Source: CAZQKW01 sp964594075 (lineage in GTDB: Bacteria > Desulfobacterota > WTBG01 > CAIYCZ01). Taken from it: a DNA stretch of 64,000 nucleotides. The translations under genes were made by a program, and so were the position numbers. The DNA is taken from positions 59,902 through 123,901 of the forward strand of contig CAZQKW010000004.1 of the NCBI GenBank assembly GCA_964594075.1. The letters run 5' to 3'. Below the pieces are notes generated by a model. The model did not search any database. It had not been told where the DNA came from and was given only the letters and a program-made list of their open reading frames with translations. Positions 1 to 9,427 of this stretch are shown piece by piece (the first letter of the stretch is position 1; every line of letters begins with the position of its first letter).

Positions 1-1401
1 AAATTCGCCGAGGATTTCAGGCATGCTTTAAATGCCGGCAGTAAAATTTATTGCCGCGCATGGAACAGTTATGATTTTGCATCAGCAACCTGCTATGGGG
101 ATTCGCCATTATATCCAATAGCAAATGTGGTGGGGGAATACCATGATTTCGGCACCTGGCTAACCGATACCTGCACGCCGTCTTCCAGCACGACAACCGT
201 TGAGTCAACCACCACATCGGTAGAAAACACCACAACGGTTGAATCAACCACCACTACTACGGAACCTATTACCACTTCAATAGTTTCAACTTCGACAACT
301 TCTGAAGCGAGCACTACCTCCATTGAGCCGACCACGTCAACGATAGAATTGACCACTACAACGACTGCCGAAAGCACCACAACGGTTGACCTCGCAACCA
401 CAACCGTGGAAATGACAACCAGTTCCGTAGAATCTACCACGACATCAATAATGCCGACAACCACCACGACAGAAGAGAACACCACGACCGTGCAGCCGAC
501 CATCACGACCAGCACCCCGGAAATTACCACTACCAGTGATCCATCAACCAGCTCTGTGGAGCCTTCTACAACTTCTGTGGCATACACGACCACGTTCTTG
601 CCGGTTACTACGACAATACGGCCGCCCACTACCTCAATCGGCCCGATCATTACCACTTCTCTACCTAAGACAACAACCTCTATCGGACCGGTTACAACCA
701 CAACGTCGTCCCAAAAAACTTCAACTTCTTCCGCGGTTGCGAGCAGCACCACAACGACCGCAGAACCGTTTACGGTACGTTTCACAGCCGATGTCCGGAC
801 TGCGCGCATATTCCGTCCCGTGCAGTTCAGCAGCACCAGCAATGGCATTGTCCGCGAATATCGGTGGCGCTTTGGCGATGGCGCAGAAAGCAACGAGGCG
901 CATCCGCAGCATATCTATAAAAAGAAAGGCATTTATGATGTAACGTTAACGGTAACCGGAGATGACGGCTCCACGGCAACAGAAAAAAAAGAAAAGTATA
1001 TAACCGTCCACGGATTCTGCCCACTTACCACATCGCTAAACAACGAGAGTCACATAGAGGTGTTATATAAAGTAAGAGACCGGCTGCTCCCCAGCCTGCC
1101 CGGAATGATGCTGATATCGCTTTACTATCGCAATGCCGTTGAGCTGACGCGGCTGCTGGAAAACAATCCGTATCTGCAGAATCGGCTCAGGGAGATGGTA
1201 ACAAATAACATCGGGATTGCAGAGCAGTGGGTTGCAGGTAAACCTGCAGTGATCTCGGCAGAACAGGTTGAAGAGATTGTGCAGTTTCTGGAAGCGGTAA
1301 GCGCATCGAGCAGCGTGCGGCTGCGCAACGATATTGATATGTTCATAGCGGGGCTGAACGACGGGTATTTACTCCAGGAATTTTATATTCAGGTGGAGTA
1401 G
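1..1401 (+). CDS. Thr-rich secreted protein with PKD domain, 5'-partial
   Basis: The reading frame is open from the first base, so the N-terminus lies outside the window; 466 residues are visible. After about 60 residues of unrecognised sequence comes a Thr/Ser-rich linker of nearly 200 residues made of TTT-type repeats (about bases 181-762). A PKD-like domain follows, with the YRWRFGDG core and a VTLTVTGDDG strand (about 772-1008). The C-terminal about 130 residues start with CPLTTS and contain an RDRLL...LYYRNA pattern, a divergent version of the C-terminal domain beginning CFIATAAYGS or CPSE in deltaproteobacterial secreted proteins; the convergent 868-residue neighbour carries the same domain. 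Extracellular or surface location is inferred from the linker and PKD domain. The ligand is unknown. Confidence 0.75.
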   Translation, partial: KFAEDFRHALNAGSKIYCRAWNSYDFASATCYGDSPLYPIANVVGEYHDFGTWLTDTCTPSSSTTTVESTTTSVENTTTVESTTTTTEPITTSIVSTSTTSEASTTSIEPTTSTIELTTTTTAESTTTVDLATTTVEMTTSSVESTTTSIMPTTTTTEENTTTVQPTITTSTPEITTTSDPSTSSVEPSTTSVAYTTTFLPVTTTIRPPTTSIGPIITTSLPKTTTSIGPVTTTTSSQKTSTSSAVASSTTTTAEPFTVRFTADVRTARIFRPVQFSSTSNGIVREYRWRFGDGAESNEAHPQHIYKKKGIYDVTLTVTGDDGSTATEKKEKYITVHGFCPLTTSLNNESHIEVLYKVRDRLLPSLPGMMLISLYYRNAVELTRLLENNPYLQNRLREMVTNNIGIAEQWVAGKPAVISAEQVEEIVQFLEAVSASSSVRLRNDIDMFIAGLNDGYLLQEFYIQVE

Positions 1402-1424
1402 ATACCGCTCATGAGCGCGCGTTA

Positions 1425-1495
1425 GATTCCTCTGTCGCCACCGCTCCTCAGAATGACACCATGGTGGGAATTCTTCGCTTCGTTCAGAATGAGAC
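1425..1495. repeat. Dispersed repeat, TTCTTCGCT...CAGAATGAC family
   Basis: Between two convergent genes lie two neighbouring, partly degenerate copies of a short motif seen elsewhere in this window: one ends CTCAGAATGAC near 1457 and one runs ATTCTTCGCTTCGTTCAGAATGA at 1470-1492. Similar copies occur at 6597, 18718, 20328, 25426, 25466, 32272 and 32742. Confidence 0.6.
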
Positions 1496-1534
1496 TTTTT
1501 CACCAGCCGGTTAGAAGCACAAATGCCAGAAAAG

Positions 1535-1570
1535 AAAGGCAGGGTCAATAATGGCCCTGCCTTTATCATT
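1535..1570. terminator. Bidirectional rho-independent terminator
   Basis: A 10-bp perfect stem AAAGGCAGGG (1535-1544) pairs with CCCTGCCTTT (1555-1564) around a 10-base loop. It lies between the plus-strand PKD gene and the minus-strand PPC-repeat gene and, with A/T on both flanks, could stop transcription from both. Confidence 0.75.
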
Positions 1571-1683
1571 TGAATTTCGTTTACCAGTCCATGCCGATTT
1601 AGAACCTCTTGCAGCGGGTTGAATAGGCACGAAATGAAATATCAATCACAACTGCCGAAATGCCCCTTCGCTGTGCATGGGGA

Positions 1684-4290
1684 TCACTGGTGCACCTTTA
1701 TTCCGAACGTGCTAAAGATTGTCTTATTCTGCATATCGCGTTTGAGCCTGCTGAGGTCCTCCTTGAGGGCAGGACTTGCCTGATTCTTCAGAGCGTCTAT
1801 CAACGCAACAGTTTCTTGTATGGTGCCTTTTGATATTACGGTCTTTCGCTTTGTAAGAAAAGCTTCTGCAACCGGCATAATTTTCCGGATAAGGCTTTGT
1901 GCCCTGTTTTTCATTCCCTGATCAGCAGCAAGAATGGCACTCAGTTCAGAAGCATTTTTATAATACAGCCCGACATAATAACCCCCCAATCCATTCTTTC
2001 CGGCCAGACGGTTTCTCACCCCGCGTAATTTTGTTAAATCTTTGCTGTTTTGCCCAAGAACGGTTTCGGCAGGGCAAATCGAAGGTATCGTCGTAGTTGT
2101 CGTGGGGGTTTTTGATAACTCTACCGATGAGCAAAAAACATAATCCAATACGATTCCAGGATCATTGGTAGTGAGTTCAATAGCGTATGTTCCTGCTCCT
2201 AAATACCTATTCATAGTGGCAATAAATGGATACGAATCATCGCATTTGGAGGCAGTCAGTGCTGCTTCAGCGGGAGTGTTTCCTTCGTACAGATAAAGAC
2301 ATAGCCCTTCCTGTTCAGACGTGGCGTCTAAAACAATGATCGTCGGATTGATTAAGGTAAAATAGAAACGATCAGCATAGTGTGCATCTTCATAATGAAC
2401 ACTTGCCCAGTCAGACTTTCTCAGGCCGCCTTCATAAGCGTAGGAAGAACATTCAGCCTGAGTTAATGGCACTGATGAAATGATACTGTAATCTGTTGCT
2501 ACTTTGCGGTCCTCGGTTGTCAGCTCAATAGTATAGGTTCCCGCTCCCAAATACTTGTTAATCTTGGCAATGTATGGATATGCGTCTTTGCAGTTTGAGG
2601 TTATTAATTCGGCATTAGAGGGGTCACTCCCGTTATAAAGATACAAGCACAAGCCATCCTGCTCAGATGCAGCATCAACAACAAGAACCGTGGGACTGGT
2701 TAATGTAATCGTATAGAGGTCGGTATAGTGCGCCTCAGCATAATGGACGCTGAGACAATCAGGTTCCTGAAGTGTTCCCGGATAGGTATATACCGTGCTT
2801 TCAACCTGACTCAATTCCACCGACGAACGAAACGTATATTCCAATGAGATCTTTGGATCGTCGGTGGTGAGTTCAATAGAGTAGGTCCCCGCGCCTAAAA
2901 ATTTGTTCACCTTTGCTACAAAAGGATAGGTGTCGTCACAGCTTGAGGCGATGAGCTCCGCACCGGACGGCTTGCTCCAGTCATACACATAGAGGCAGAC
3001 ACCCTCCTGTTCGGACGTGGCGTCTAAAACAATGTTGGTGGGGGTAGTGAGAGTAAACGTATAGAGGTCGGTATAGTGCGCATCATCATAATGGACGCTG
3101 GGCCAATCGGACTCTTCAAGATTACCCTGATACGTGTAGGAAGAACAACCAACAGGGCTTAACTCAATTGATGAGCGAAACACATAATCCAATGAGATTT
3201 TGGGATCATCGGTGGTAAGTTCAATGGTGTAGGTCCCGGCGCCCAGAAATTTGTTCGTCTTGGCTATAAACGGATACGTATCTTTACAATCAGAACCAAT
3301 AAGCTCTGCACCGGACGGCTTGCTCCAGTCATACATATACAGGCACACGCCATCCTGTTCAGAGGTTGCATCTAAAACGACGTTGGTCGGGCTGGTCAAG
3401 GTAAAAGTATACAGATCGGTATAGTGTGCATCGGTGTATTGAATACTCAAACAATCAGCATCTTGAAGTTTTCCCGGGTAGGTGTAGGATGCACATTCAA
3501 CCTGGCTAAGCGGCACTGACGAGACAAATACATAATCTGGGGAAACCTTTGGATCATCAGTGGTGAGTTCTATGGAATACGTGCCTGCCCCTAAAAACTT
3601 GTTTATCTTGGCAATAAAGGGATAGTTGTCATTACAGTTTGAGGCAATTAATTCTGATCCTGACGGCTTGCTCCAGTCATACACATACAGGCACAGGCCT
3701 TCCTGTTCTGATGCAGCGTCTAAAACAACAACCGTGGGAGTCGTCAAGGTGAAAGTGTAGAGATCGGTATAGTGTGCATCGGAGTAGCGGATACCCAGAC
3801 AATCAGACTCTTCAAGTTTTCCCGGATAAGAATAGGAAGTGCACGCAACCTGAGTCAGTTCTACCGGGGCGTCAAGAATATACGACAATGACACCTTGCG
3901 GTCATTGGTGGTGAGTTCAACAGAATAGGTTCCCGCGCCTAAGGGTATGGTATCTCTCAGTGGTATCCGTGGCGCAAAAGGATATACATCATCACAGGTA
4001 TTGTAAATTAACTCAGCACCCGACGGGTTGCTCAGGTCATACAAATACAGGCACATGCCCTCCTGTTCAGACGTAGCGCTTAAATAAATATTCGCAGGAG
4101 CAGTCAGGGTGAATGTAAAAAGATCTGTATAATGCGCGTCAGCGTAGCGGATACTGAGGCAATCAGGCTCTTCAAGGGTGCCATTTATAGTGTTACTCTG
4201 GGCAGGGATAATGAATAAAGATAGGCTCAGAATAATAAATAGAACGGAAAACTGAATGAGTTGTAATATTTTTTTCAATGCTTTTTTCAT
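1684..4290 (-). CDS. Exported protein with six tandem PPC-like repeats
   Basis: 868 residues. The start has a clear signal peptide (MKKALKK followed by about 20 hydrophobic residues ending near PAQS) and a GAGGAGG ribosome-binding site at about 4297-4303. Six tandem repeats of about 117 residues follow. Each carries a D[CW]xSxxYxDAHYTDLYTFTL strand, an E[QD][DE]GxCLYxYD strand and an LGAGTYxIELTT strand, the pattern of bacterial pre-peptidase C-terminal (PPC) beta-sandwich domains. Three cysteines per repeat are mostly conserved; in repeats 4 and 6 the first is replaced by Trp. After a short TPTTTTT linker, the last 120 residues start CPAETVLGQNS and match the C-terminal domain of the preceding PKD protein. 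An extracellular adhesin or matrix component is plausible; the function is not known. Confidence 0.8.
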   Translation of the reverse strand: MKKALKKILQLIQFSVLFIILSLSLFIIPAQSNTINGTLEEPDCLSIRYADAHYTDLFTFTLTAPANIYLSATSEQEGMCLYLYDLSNPSGAELIYNTCDDVYPFAPRIPLRDTIPLGAGTYSVELTTNDRKVSLSYILDAPVELTQVACTSYSYPGKLEESDCLGIRYSDAHYTDLYTFTLTTPTVVVLDAASEQEGLCLYVYDWSKPSGSELIASNCNDNYPFIAKINKFLGAGTYSIELTTDDPKVSPDYVFVSSVPLSQVECASYTYPGKLQDADCLSIQYTDAHYTDLYTFTLTSPTNVVLDATSEQDGVCLYMYDWSKPSGAELIGSDCKDTYPFIAKTNKFLGAGTYTIELTTDDPKISLDYVFRSSIELSPVGCSSYTYQGNLEESDWPSVHYDDAHYTDLYTFTLTTPTNIVLDATSEQEGVCLYVYDWSKPSGAELIASSCDDTYPFVAKVNKFLGAGTYSIELTTDDPKISLEYTFRSSVELSQVESTVYTYPGTLQEPDCLSVHYAEAHYTDLYTITLTSPTVLVVDAASEQDGLCLYLYNGSDPSNAELITSNCKDAYPYIAKINKYLGAGTYTIELTTEDRKVATDYSIISSVPLTQAECSSYAYEGGLRKSDWASVHYEDAHYADRFYFTLINPTIIVLDATSEQEGLCLYLYEGNTPAEAALTASKCDDSYPFIATMNRYLGAGTYAIELTTNDPGIVLDYVFCSSVELSKTPTTTTTIPSICPAETVLGQNSKDLTKLRGVRNRLAGKNGLGGYYVGLYYKNASELSAILAADQGMKNRAQSLIRKIMPVAEAFLTKRKTVISKGTIQETVALIDALKNQASPALKEDLSRLKRDMQNKTIFSTFGIKVHQ

Positions 4291-4488
4291 GGTTTCCTCC
4301 TCGGTAGTTTAAAATTTTTTCTTCGTTTATTAAATAAAACTTAAAATTATATAATCTAATTGTTAAACAGAAGTCAATTGAAATGTTGGCAACAATAGAT
4401 GAAAATAGTATAAAATTTAATAAGGATAATGAGTAACAATTCGCTACTCCACAGGGATTCACATTTTCAAACACTTTAAGGTGTGATT

Positions 4489-5127
4489 TTATTGATCACT
4501 TTGTTTTAACTCTTTCTCAATATCTTCCACCAGGTGCGCGCCAAGCCGGAACGCTTCCTCAAGACGTTCAGCAAACCGTTCTTCGGTTATATTTTCTATG
4601 CCGCCCACATACATTTCGTGCGAGGTATCAACCTGCTCAAGCATCAGGCTTGATTCAATCGCCTCGAAGCAGGGATCAGCCATAACTTCCTTGTATTCAT
4701 CTGCTGCAGCGCCGGTAACAATAAACGCCGCCTTCCGCTTGAAGTTTGCCGGGCAGCGCGACTCCGGCAGCTTGCCATAGGCATCGGGGGCTTTGTAGGT
4801 GAGCATGATTTTTCGCTCAAGAAACGTTTTCATAAGCGCGGTAACCGTTCCATCATATACCGGCGATGCGAAGATGTAGCCATCAGCCTTCACATAGTCT
4901 TCCAGTATGGAGGCAACATCATCTTTAATGGGGCATTTGCCTATGGTCAGTTCCGGGTTGTTTCGATAACAGGTATTGCAGCCCAGGCAGTATTTGATAT
5001 TCAGTTTGATTAAATCAAAGCGTTTGGTGGCGGCACCTTTGCTTTCAGCCCCTTCCAGAGCTCTCTTTAACAGTTTTGCGCAGTGCCCGTTAACCTTCGG
5101 ACTTCCCAAAAACCCAAGTATCAGCAT
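4489..5127 (-). CDS. Iron-sulfur flavoprotein-like NAD(P)H:FMN reductase
   Basis: 212 residues from the ATG at 5127, chosen because GAGGAG lies just upstream and MLILGFLGSP is the usual N-terminal beta strand and FMN phosphate loop of the flavodoxin-like reductase family; an upstream in-frame start would add 26 unrelated residues. A cysteine cluster C47-x2-C50-x2-C53-x11-C65 in the KYCLGCNTCY region matches iron-sulfur flavoproteins that bind a [4Fe-4S] cluster beside FMN, and IFASPVYDGTVTALMKTFLERK is the typical dimer/FMN segment. Likely a cytoplasmic redox enzyme; substrate unknown. It stands alone between exported-protein genes. Confidence 0.85.
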   Translation of the reverse strand: MLILGFLGSPKVNGHCAKLLKRALEGAESKGAATKRFDLIKLNIKYCLGCNTCYRNNPELTIGKCPIKDDVASILEDYVKADGYIFASPVYDGTVTALMKTFLERKIMLTYKAPDAYGKLPESRCPANFKRKAAFIVTGAAADEYKEVMADPCFEAIESSLMLEQVDTSHEMYVGGIENITEERFAERLEEAFRLGAHLVEDIEKELKQSDQ

Positions 5128-5244
5128 ATCGCAGCTCCTCTTATAAGCAATTCTAACCTCCGTAAAAAAATAAACAACGCTGTGCACAGTCCGCTGCGTG
5201 TGCAATCCGTTTATTTCCGGCTATTTCCTTAAACAATTGTATAC

Positions 5245-5276
5245 AAAAAAGGGCTCGTTGTCACTCTCCGAGCCCT
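5245..5276 (-). terminator. Rho-independent terminator
   Basis: GGGCTCG (5251-5257) pairs with CGAGCCC (5269-5275). Read on the minus strand it is followed by TTTTTT, so it ends the 196-residue gene; the plus-strand side also has TGATTTTT. Confidence 0.8.
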
Positions 5277-5341
5277 GATTTTTACACCATATTGCATTGT
5301 TGTGATAAATTCCCCTGTTTCTTACCCCATCGACTCAAAAA

Positions 5342-5932
5342 TTAAAATATACAGAAAATGGGATATAGGACCACCGCAATAAGCGCAATGATAAAGTTTA
5401 TATTCGCCAGGACTAAACTTATCAGCACAAGGTTGGGCGCCAGCCCGATGACATTCAGCGCCCCAACCGCAAATAGAAAATACAGGCCCAAGGCAAGGCA
5501 TGCCGTCGCCACGCTTACCAGATCGCTGCAGATGCTGTCCGATGCCAGCAATTCCAGTTTCTCATCCGTGCTGATGTCAAGTTTTGCAATGTCAACAATG
5601 TTTTTTACGGTTTCCGAAACACGCTGCGGCAGCAAGCCTGAATTGTTTAGAAGATAGTTAAGGTAAAATTCATTTTCCGGTTTTTTTATCTCCTCAAAAG
5701 CTGCATCAAGATATGAGAGATACTGCTCCTTGATCGCGGCACGCTGGTCTTGTGTCAGAGCCGTTTCGCCGTTATTAAACGCCTTTAAAGTTTCGTTGGT
5801 CTTCTGCACTTCAAGAATTTTGGCGATAGCGTTGCCGACGGGTGTTTGCGGTGTTTTGGCTAATGCCGTTGTTCCCACTGCCGCAAGCAAAAACATGACT
5901 GCTAATAGCAATGAAAAATATTTCTTATTCAT
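5342..5932 (-). CDS. Hypothetical exported or membrane protein
   Basis: 196 residues, family not recognised. The N-terminus MNKKYFSLLLAVMFLLAAVGTTALA is a good signal peptide. The middle (about 30-135) is polar and predicted helical. The C-terminal third has two long hydrophobic stretches (about 138-165 and 168-194) that could be membrane-spanning. An AGGAGG-type site lies just upstream. It is followed by its own terminator and preceded by another small exported protein, so this is probably part of an envelope gene patch. Confidence 0.6.
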   Translation of the reverse strand: MNKKYFSLLLAVMFLLAAVGTTALAKTPQTPVGNAIAKILEVQKTNETLKAFNNGETALTQDQRAAIKEQYLSYLDAAFEEIKKPENEFYLNYLLNNSGLLPQRVSETVKNIVDIAKLDISTDEKLELLASDSICSDLVSVATACLALGLYFLFAVGALNVIGLAPNLVLISLVLANINFIIALIAVVLYPIFCIF

Positions 5933-6009
5933 TTAAACGCCTCCTCTCGTATGGTTTTAATGCCGTTAATAATCTGCCTGTTTAATTAATGTTGGCCGGA
6001 TGTCGCGTT

Positions 6010-6495
6010 TTACTGGGTTGCAGAACACCCCAGCACATCGGTAACAAATGCGATAAGATTTTCAAATACGCATATCGTATCGCCTTGCTCACATCCCTGA
6101 ATTGCCTGAATCAAATCAAGAATTGCCTGAAAAATGCAGAGGAAGCCCGAAGGATCGCCCTCCTGTTGCGCCTTAAGTATCAATGTTCCGTTTTTTGAAA
6201 TCGTTGCCAGTGTATCTTCACCATTGACTGAAAACAACAGGGTGTTTTTCTCGGCTGCTGTCTCATTGATTGCCACAATGAGCGGCGCCCGTCCGGGTAC
6301 TGAAATGACCATGCCCTTGTAAATGCCATCTGCGCGCTCAAAGACAACCACATCAAAATCTATATGCGCTCTCTTTAAAACATACTTTATCAGCGCATAA
6401 TTGTTGATACTCTTGCCTGCAGCCGCTGCATCAGCAAGCGAAATGCCGCAGATGATACACACCATGAGTCCTATTACTGCAATTCGTTTTTTCAT
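6010..6495 (-). CDS. Small hypothetical exported protein
   Basis: 161 residues, not recognised. MKKRIAVIGLMVCIICGISLADAAAAG is a signal peptide with likely cleavage after ADAAA. The mature part looks like a small alpha/beta domain and has four cysteines in the C-terminal 45 residues (FLCIF, GCEQG, TICVF, LGCSA) that could form disulfides. AAGGAGG lies 7 bases before the ATG. No partner is evident except the similarly small exported gene downstream. Confidence 0.65.
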   Translation of the reverse strand: MKKRIAVIGLMVCIICGISLADAAAAGKSINNYALIKYVLKRAHIDFDVVVFERADGIYKGMVISVPGRAPLIVAINETAAEKNTLLFSVNGEDTLATISKNGTLILKAQQEGDPSGFLCIFQAILDLIQAIQGCEQGDTICVFENLIAFVTDVLGCSATQ

Positions 6496-6596
6496 ACGTG
6501 CCCTCCTTAAAAACAGTTTTTAAAAATAGATAAATGCCTAACCTATTGAATGACCTGTCGGTTGCAGCATTACGCGTGTTAACCGGGTGTCCCCTT

Positions 6597-6624
6597 GTCA
6601 TTCTGAACGTCGCGAAGAATCTCA
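6597..6624 (+). repeat. Dispersed repeat, GTCATTCTGAACG family
   Basis: GTCATTCTGAACGTCGCGAAGAATCTCA-like copy in the gap after the Tad locus. The following bases to about 6695 hold a further degenerate fragment and a GC-rich hairpin; no gene is seen there. Confidence 0.65.
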
Positions 6625-6699
6625 ACACCTTTGCCATAGATTCTTCAGCCGCTACCGCTCACACTGTGTTACACGGCGAACTGTGCGGCTTCGTCTCGT

Positions 6700-9390
6700 T
6701 TAATGTATCCGTATCTTTGAGCCAACTTTCAGGACTGATTCCTCATATAAGCCGTTCAGTTTTCTCAAGGTATTAACATCAACATTATATTTTCTGGATA
6801 GCGACATCAGGGTATCGCCCTGCGCAACACTATGATATTGAGGCGCCCGCGCCTTCGGCGCTGCTGCTTTAGCAATTTGTTTAATGTTCTCTTTTTTTGC
6901 CGGCGCGGGTTTTCTTACTATCTTGGGGGCCGGCGGCTTTACCGTCTTCTTCGTATCCGGCTCTACTGCCACGGGCTTTTCACCTTCCTGTTTCTCAGTC
7001 GGTTTAACCTCTTGAGCCGGTGTTTTTTCCGCTGTAACATTTTTTTCTGGCGCAGATGGGGCGATTTCCGTTGCTGCTGTCTCTTTTTTCTCTGTTTCAG
7101 ATTCTGTTCCGGTTGCTTCTTTTTTCTGCTCAGTTTCTGGCTGGGGGGGAGTGTCCATCACCGGCGCTATCTGCGCAGTCGGTTCCGGCGCACCTTCTGC
7201 CTTTGTTTCCGGCGCTGGCGCAGAAAGTATATTTGACGAAGAGCCGGTTTCGGCAACGGGCTCGCTGCCTGCGGGCGCATCAGCCTGAAGCGTATTTGCA
7301 GCAGCCTTTAATTCCTCTCCAGATGGCGCGTTCGCACCTGCCTGCCCAGCCTCTGGCAACGGCGCCGGTTTCTGCATTGCCGCAGGTCCCTCAGACACTT
7401 GGTTTGTAACTTCCGGCGCACCTGTTTCGCTCTTCGCTGTTTCCTGCTTCTCTTCTGGTTTGGCTGCAGCAGCACCAGGTTCGGTCAGCGTTTCTGCTGC
7501 GGGCTGCACAGCAGGAACAGCATCCTGAGGTGCAGGAGCTGCCTTTGCTGCCGTCGCCTGTTCTCCTGGTTGAGCCGGTTCAGCGGGTTTATCAGCGGGA
7601 GAGCTTTTGGATTCTTGCTGCACAGAACCCTGCGCCGGCTGCGCCTGTTCGGTTATAGGCGCCGGTTGCGGCGCGTCACTATGAGCCGGTGCTGCTTCAC
7701 CGGCTGCACTGGGCGTATTAGCGTCTGCCGCCTGCACGGCAGGGGAAGCAGTTTCCGGAGGCTTTTCTGCTGTTTCTTGCTTTATCACAGCCTCGCCGGG
7801 AACTTCCTGCGCTGGTGCGGGCGCTGCCGCGTGCGTATTCTCCGGTGCGGGTGCTTCGGTTTTAACTGCGGCGACCAATTCGCTGCCGGTTGCGATTTTA
7901 TCCGCTGCCGGGGAAGGTGCCGGCGGCCCTTCTGCTGCTGGTTGAACTGGAGGCGGTGAAACCGGAATCGGCGGCTCTTGTACCGCTTGCGCCGGAGTAG
8001 CGTCCGCTGCAGATGGTTTGGTCTCCGCCTTTTCTGCCGCCGGGGCGGCAGTTGCAATCCGGGCAGGTTGCTGGTTCTTTTCCGTACTGACGGCCACCGG
8101 TGCATGAGCGCGCGGTTGCACATCAGACTTTGATTTCAGAACAGGTTTTTTTAGGGGTTCAGTCTTTTTAGCGGTTACGGCGGACGCAACTTTTTTTACT
8201 GGAGGAGAAACTTCAGGTTTAAGAGTTACCCGCGTTTTTTCCTGCATCGCTGGTTTCTCTGTCTTATCCTCAGCAATACTTTGCACTTTAACCTTGGGCG
8301 GTTCCTTGATAACCGTCACCGGCTCCGGTGTCTGCTGTTTTGGCGGCGGCAATTCCTCAAGGTTAAAATCTTCGGCTTTGACGATCTCAGCCTGCGGCTT
8401 ATCGGTCAAAAAGTCTAATTTTGAAGACCCGCTGGCACCGGTTCTGGATTTTTTTAAGTTTTCGTTTGCTATAGTGTAAAAAGAGGGCTTCAGTTTTATT
8501 GCTTTTTCAAACGCCTGGTTCGCCCTCTCATAATCGCCTTTCATCAACAGCACACATCCCAGGTTATTATAGGCAGTTGCCTCGTCGCTCACTTTCTTAA
8601 AAGTCTCCAGCGCTTCCTGATACCTGCCGGACAGTCCCAACGCAAGTCCCATGTTATTGTAAACCTTGTTCGGCACCGATCGGAAACCCATCGCCGTGTC
8701 AAACGCTTTTATGGCGCTGTCATAATTGCCGGAAAATAAATATGACAGCCCGAGATTGTTATACAGCAGCGCATTGTCCTGCTTGAGTGCGATTGCCTTC
8801 TGATAGGCGGCTATTGCCCGCGGGTAGTCCTTGCGCTTATCGTAAATAATCCCCAGACAGTTATGGCTCTTCCACAGGTTCTGATTCAGCTCCAGGGCTT
8901 TAATGAAATACCGCTCTGCCTCAGCAATCTTTTGCTGCTGAAAGAGCGCCAGCCCCATGCCTTCGTGTGCCAGGGCGTTTTGCGGCTCTTTTCTCATGAC
9001 CTCCTGAAACTCCAGCATCGCATCGCTGAACATTTTGTTTAACAAAAACAGCAGGCCAATTTTATATCTGATTCGCAGGTTTTCCGGTTCAAGCCGCACT
9101 GATTTATCATACTGGAGAAACGCCTGTTGCAGGTTGCCGCTGTTGAAATAGTCGTCCCCTGACCGCTCATACTCGGCAGCCGTCATTTCAGGGGGTTCTT
9201 TGAGGGGAACATCTCGTTGTGCGGGATTGGTGGCTTGGCGGGGCAAATTTTTTACCGGATATTTGTTGGCAAAGGGGTCTTTCAGGGTGTCCTTCCCGGC
9301 AATGGTGCTATTCTGCGAACAGCCGGATAAAAAAAAGATGCTAACCGCAAGAGCTAAGAAAGTTAGCAAGACCCCCTTTGATAGCACCAT
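6700..9390 (-). CDS. TPR lipoprotein with C-terminal LysM (TadD-like, Tad locus)
   Basis: 896 residues. A lipoprotein signal ends LSGC with Cys24 as the lipidation site. About residues 75-310 hold six to seven tetratricopeptide repeats (for example LWKSHNCLGIIYDKRKDYPRAIAAYQKAI), as in TadD, the pilotin-like lipoprotein of Tad systems. Residues about 340-840 are a low-complexity Ala/Pro/Glu/Lys region with no predicted fold, likely a spacer through the periplasm. The last 45 residues are one LysM domain (QGDTLMSLSRKYNVDVNTLRKLN), expected to bind peptidoglycan. It is the last gene of the Tad run, 37 bases after tadC, and could tether the pilus machine to the cell wall. The length is unusual for TadD. 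Confidence 0.85.
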   Translation of the reverse strand: MVLSKGVLLTFLALAVSIFFLSGCSQNSTIAGKDTLKDPFANKYPVKNLPRQATNPAQRDVPLKEPPEMTAAEYERSGDDYFNSGNLQQAFLQYDKSVRLEPENLRIRYKIGLLFLLNKMFSDAMLEFQEVMRKEPQNALAHEGMGLALFQQQKIAEAERYFIKALELNQNLWKSHNCLGIIYDKRKDYPRAIAAYQKAIALKQDNALLYNNLGLSYLFSGNYDSAIKAFDTAMGFRSVPNKVYNNMGLALGLSGRYQEALETFKKVSDEATAYNNLGCVLLMKGDYERANQAFEKAIKLKPSFYTIANENLKKSRTGASGSSKLDFLTDKPQAEIVKAEDFNLEELPPPKQQTPEPVTVIKEPPKVKVQSIAEDKTEKPAMQEKTRVTLKPEVSPPVKKVASAVTAKKTEPLKKPVLKSKSDVQPRAHAPVAVSTEKNQQPARIATAAPAAEKAETKPSAADATPAQAVQEPPIPVSPPPVQPAAEGPPAPSPAADKIATGSELVAAVKTEAPAPENTHAAAPAPAQEVPGEAVIKQETAEKPPETASPAVQAADANTPSAAGEAAPAHSDAPQPAPITEQAQPAQGSVQQESKSSPADKPAEPAQPGEQATAAKAAPAPQDAVPAVQPAAETLTEPGAAAAKPEEKQETAKSETGAPEVTNQVSEGPAAMQKPAPLPEAGQAGANAPSGEELKAAANTLQADAPAGSEPVAETGSSSNILSAPAPETKAEGAPEPTAQIAPVMDTPPQPETEQKKEATGTESETEKKETAATEIAPSAPEKNVTAEKTPAQEVKPTEKQEGEKPVAVEPDTKKTVKPPAPKIVRKPAPAKKENIKQIAKAAAPKARAPQYHSVAQGDTLMSLSRKYNVDVNTLRKLNGLYEESVLKVGSKIRIH

Positions 9391-9427
9391 ATAATGTTCC
9401 TGAAGTTGTCAAGCGTTTTGCGAAAAA

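Noticed and set aside
93..893. Long minus-strand frame opposite the Thr-rich region (266 codons, Val-rich)
   Set aside because: It is the antisense of the ACC/ACA-rich repeat; the Val-rich translation is a shadow of the Thr linker.
1684..4290. Regularly spaced about 350-bp repeats considered as a CRISPR array
   Set aside because: Units are coding, long and in frame; no short repeat-spacer pattern exists in the window.
4193..4474. Minus-strand 93-codon frame at the start of the PPC-repeat gene
   Set aside because: It overlaps the signal peptide and ribosome-binding site of the real gene and has no domain or start signal.
6832..8123. Several overlapping frames opposite the TPR-LysM gene
   Set aside because: They are shadows of the low-complexity Ala/Pro/Glu region; translations are Arg/Cys/Leu-rich with no domain.
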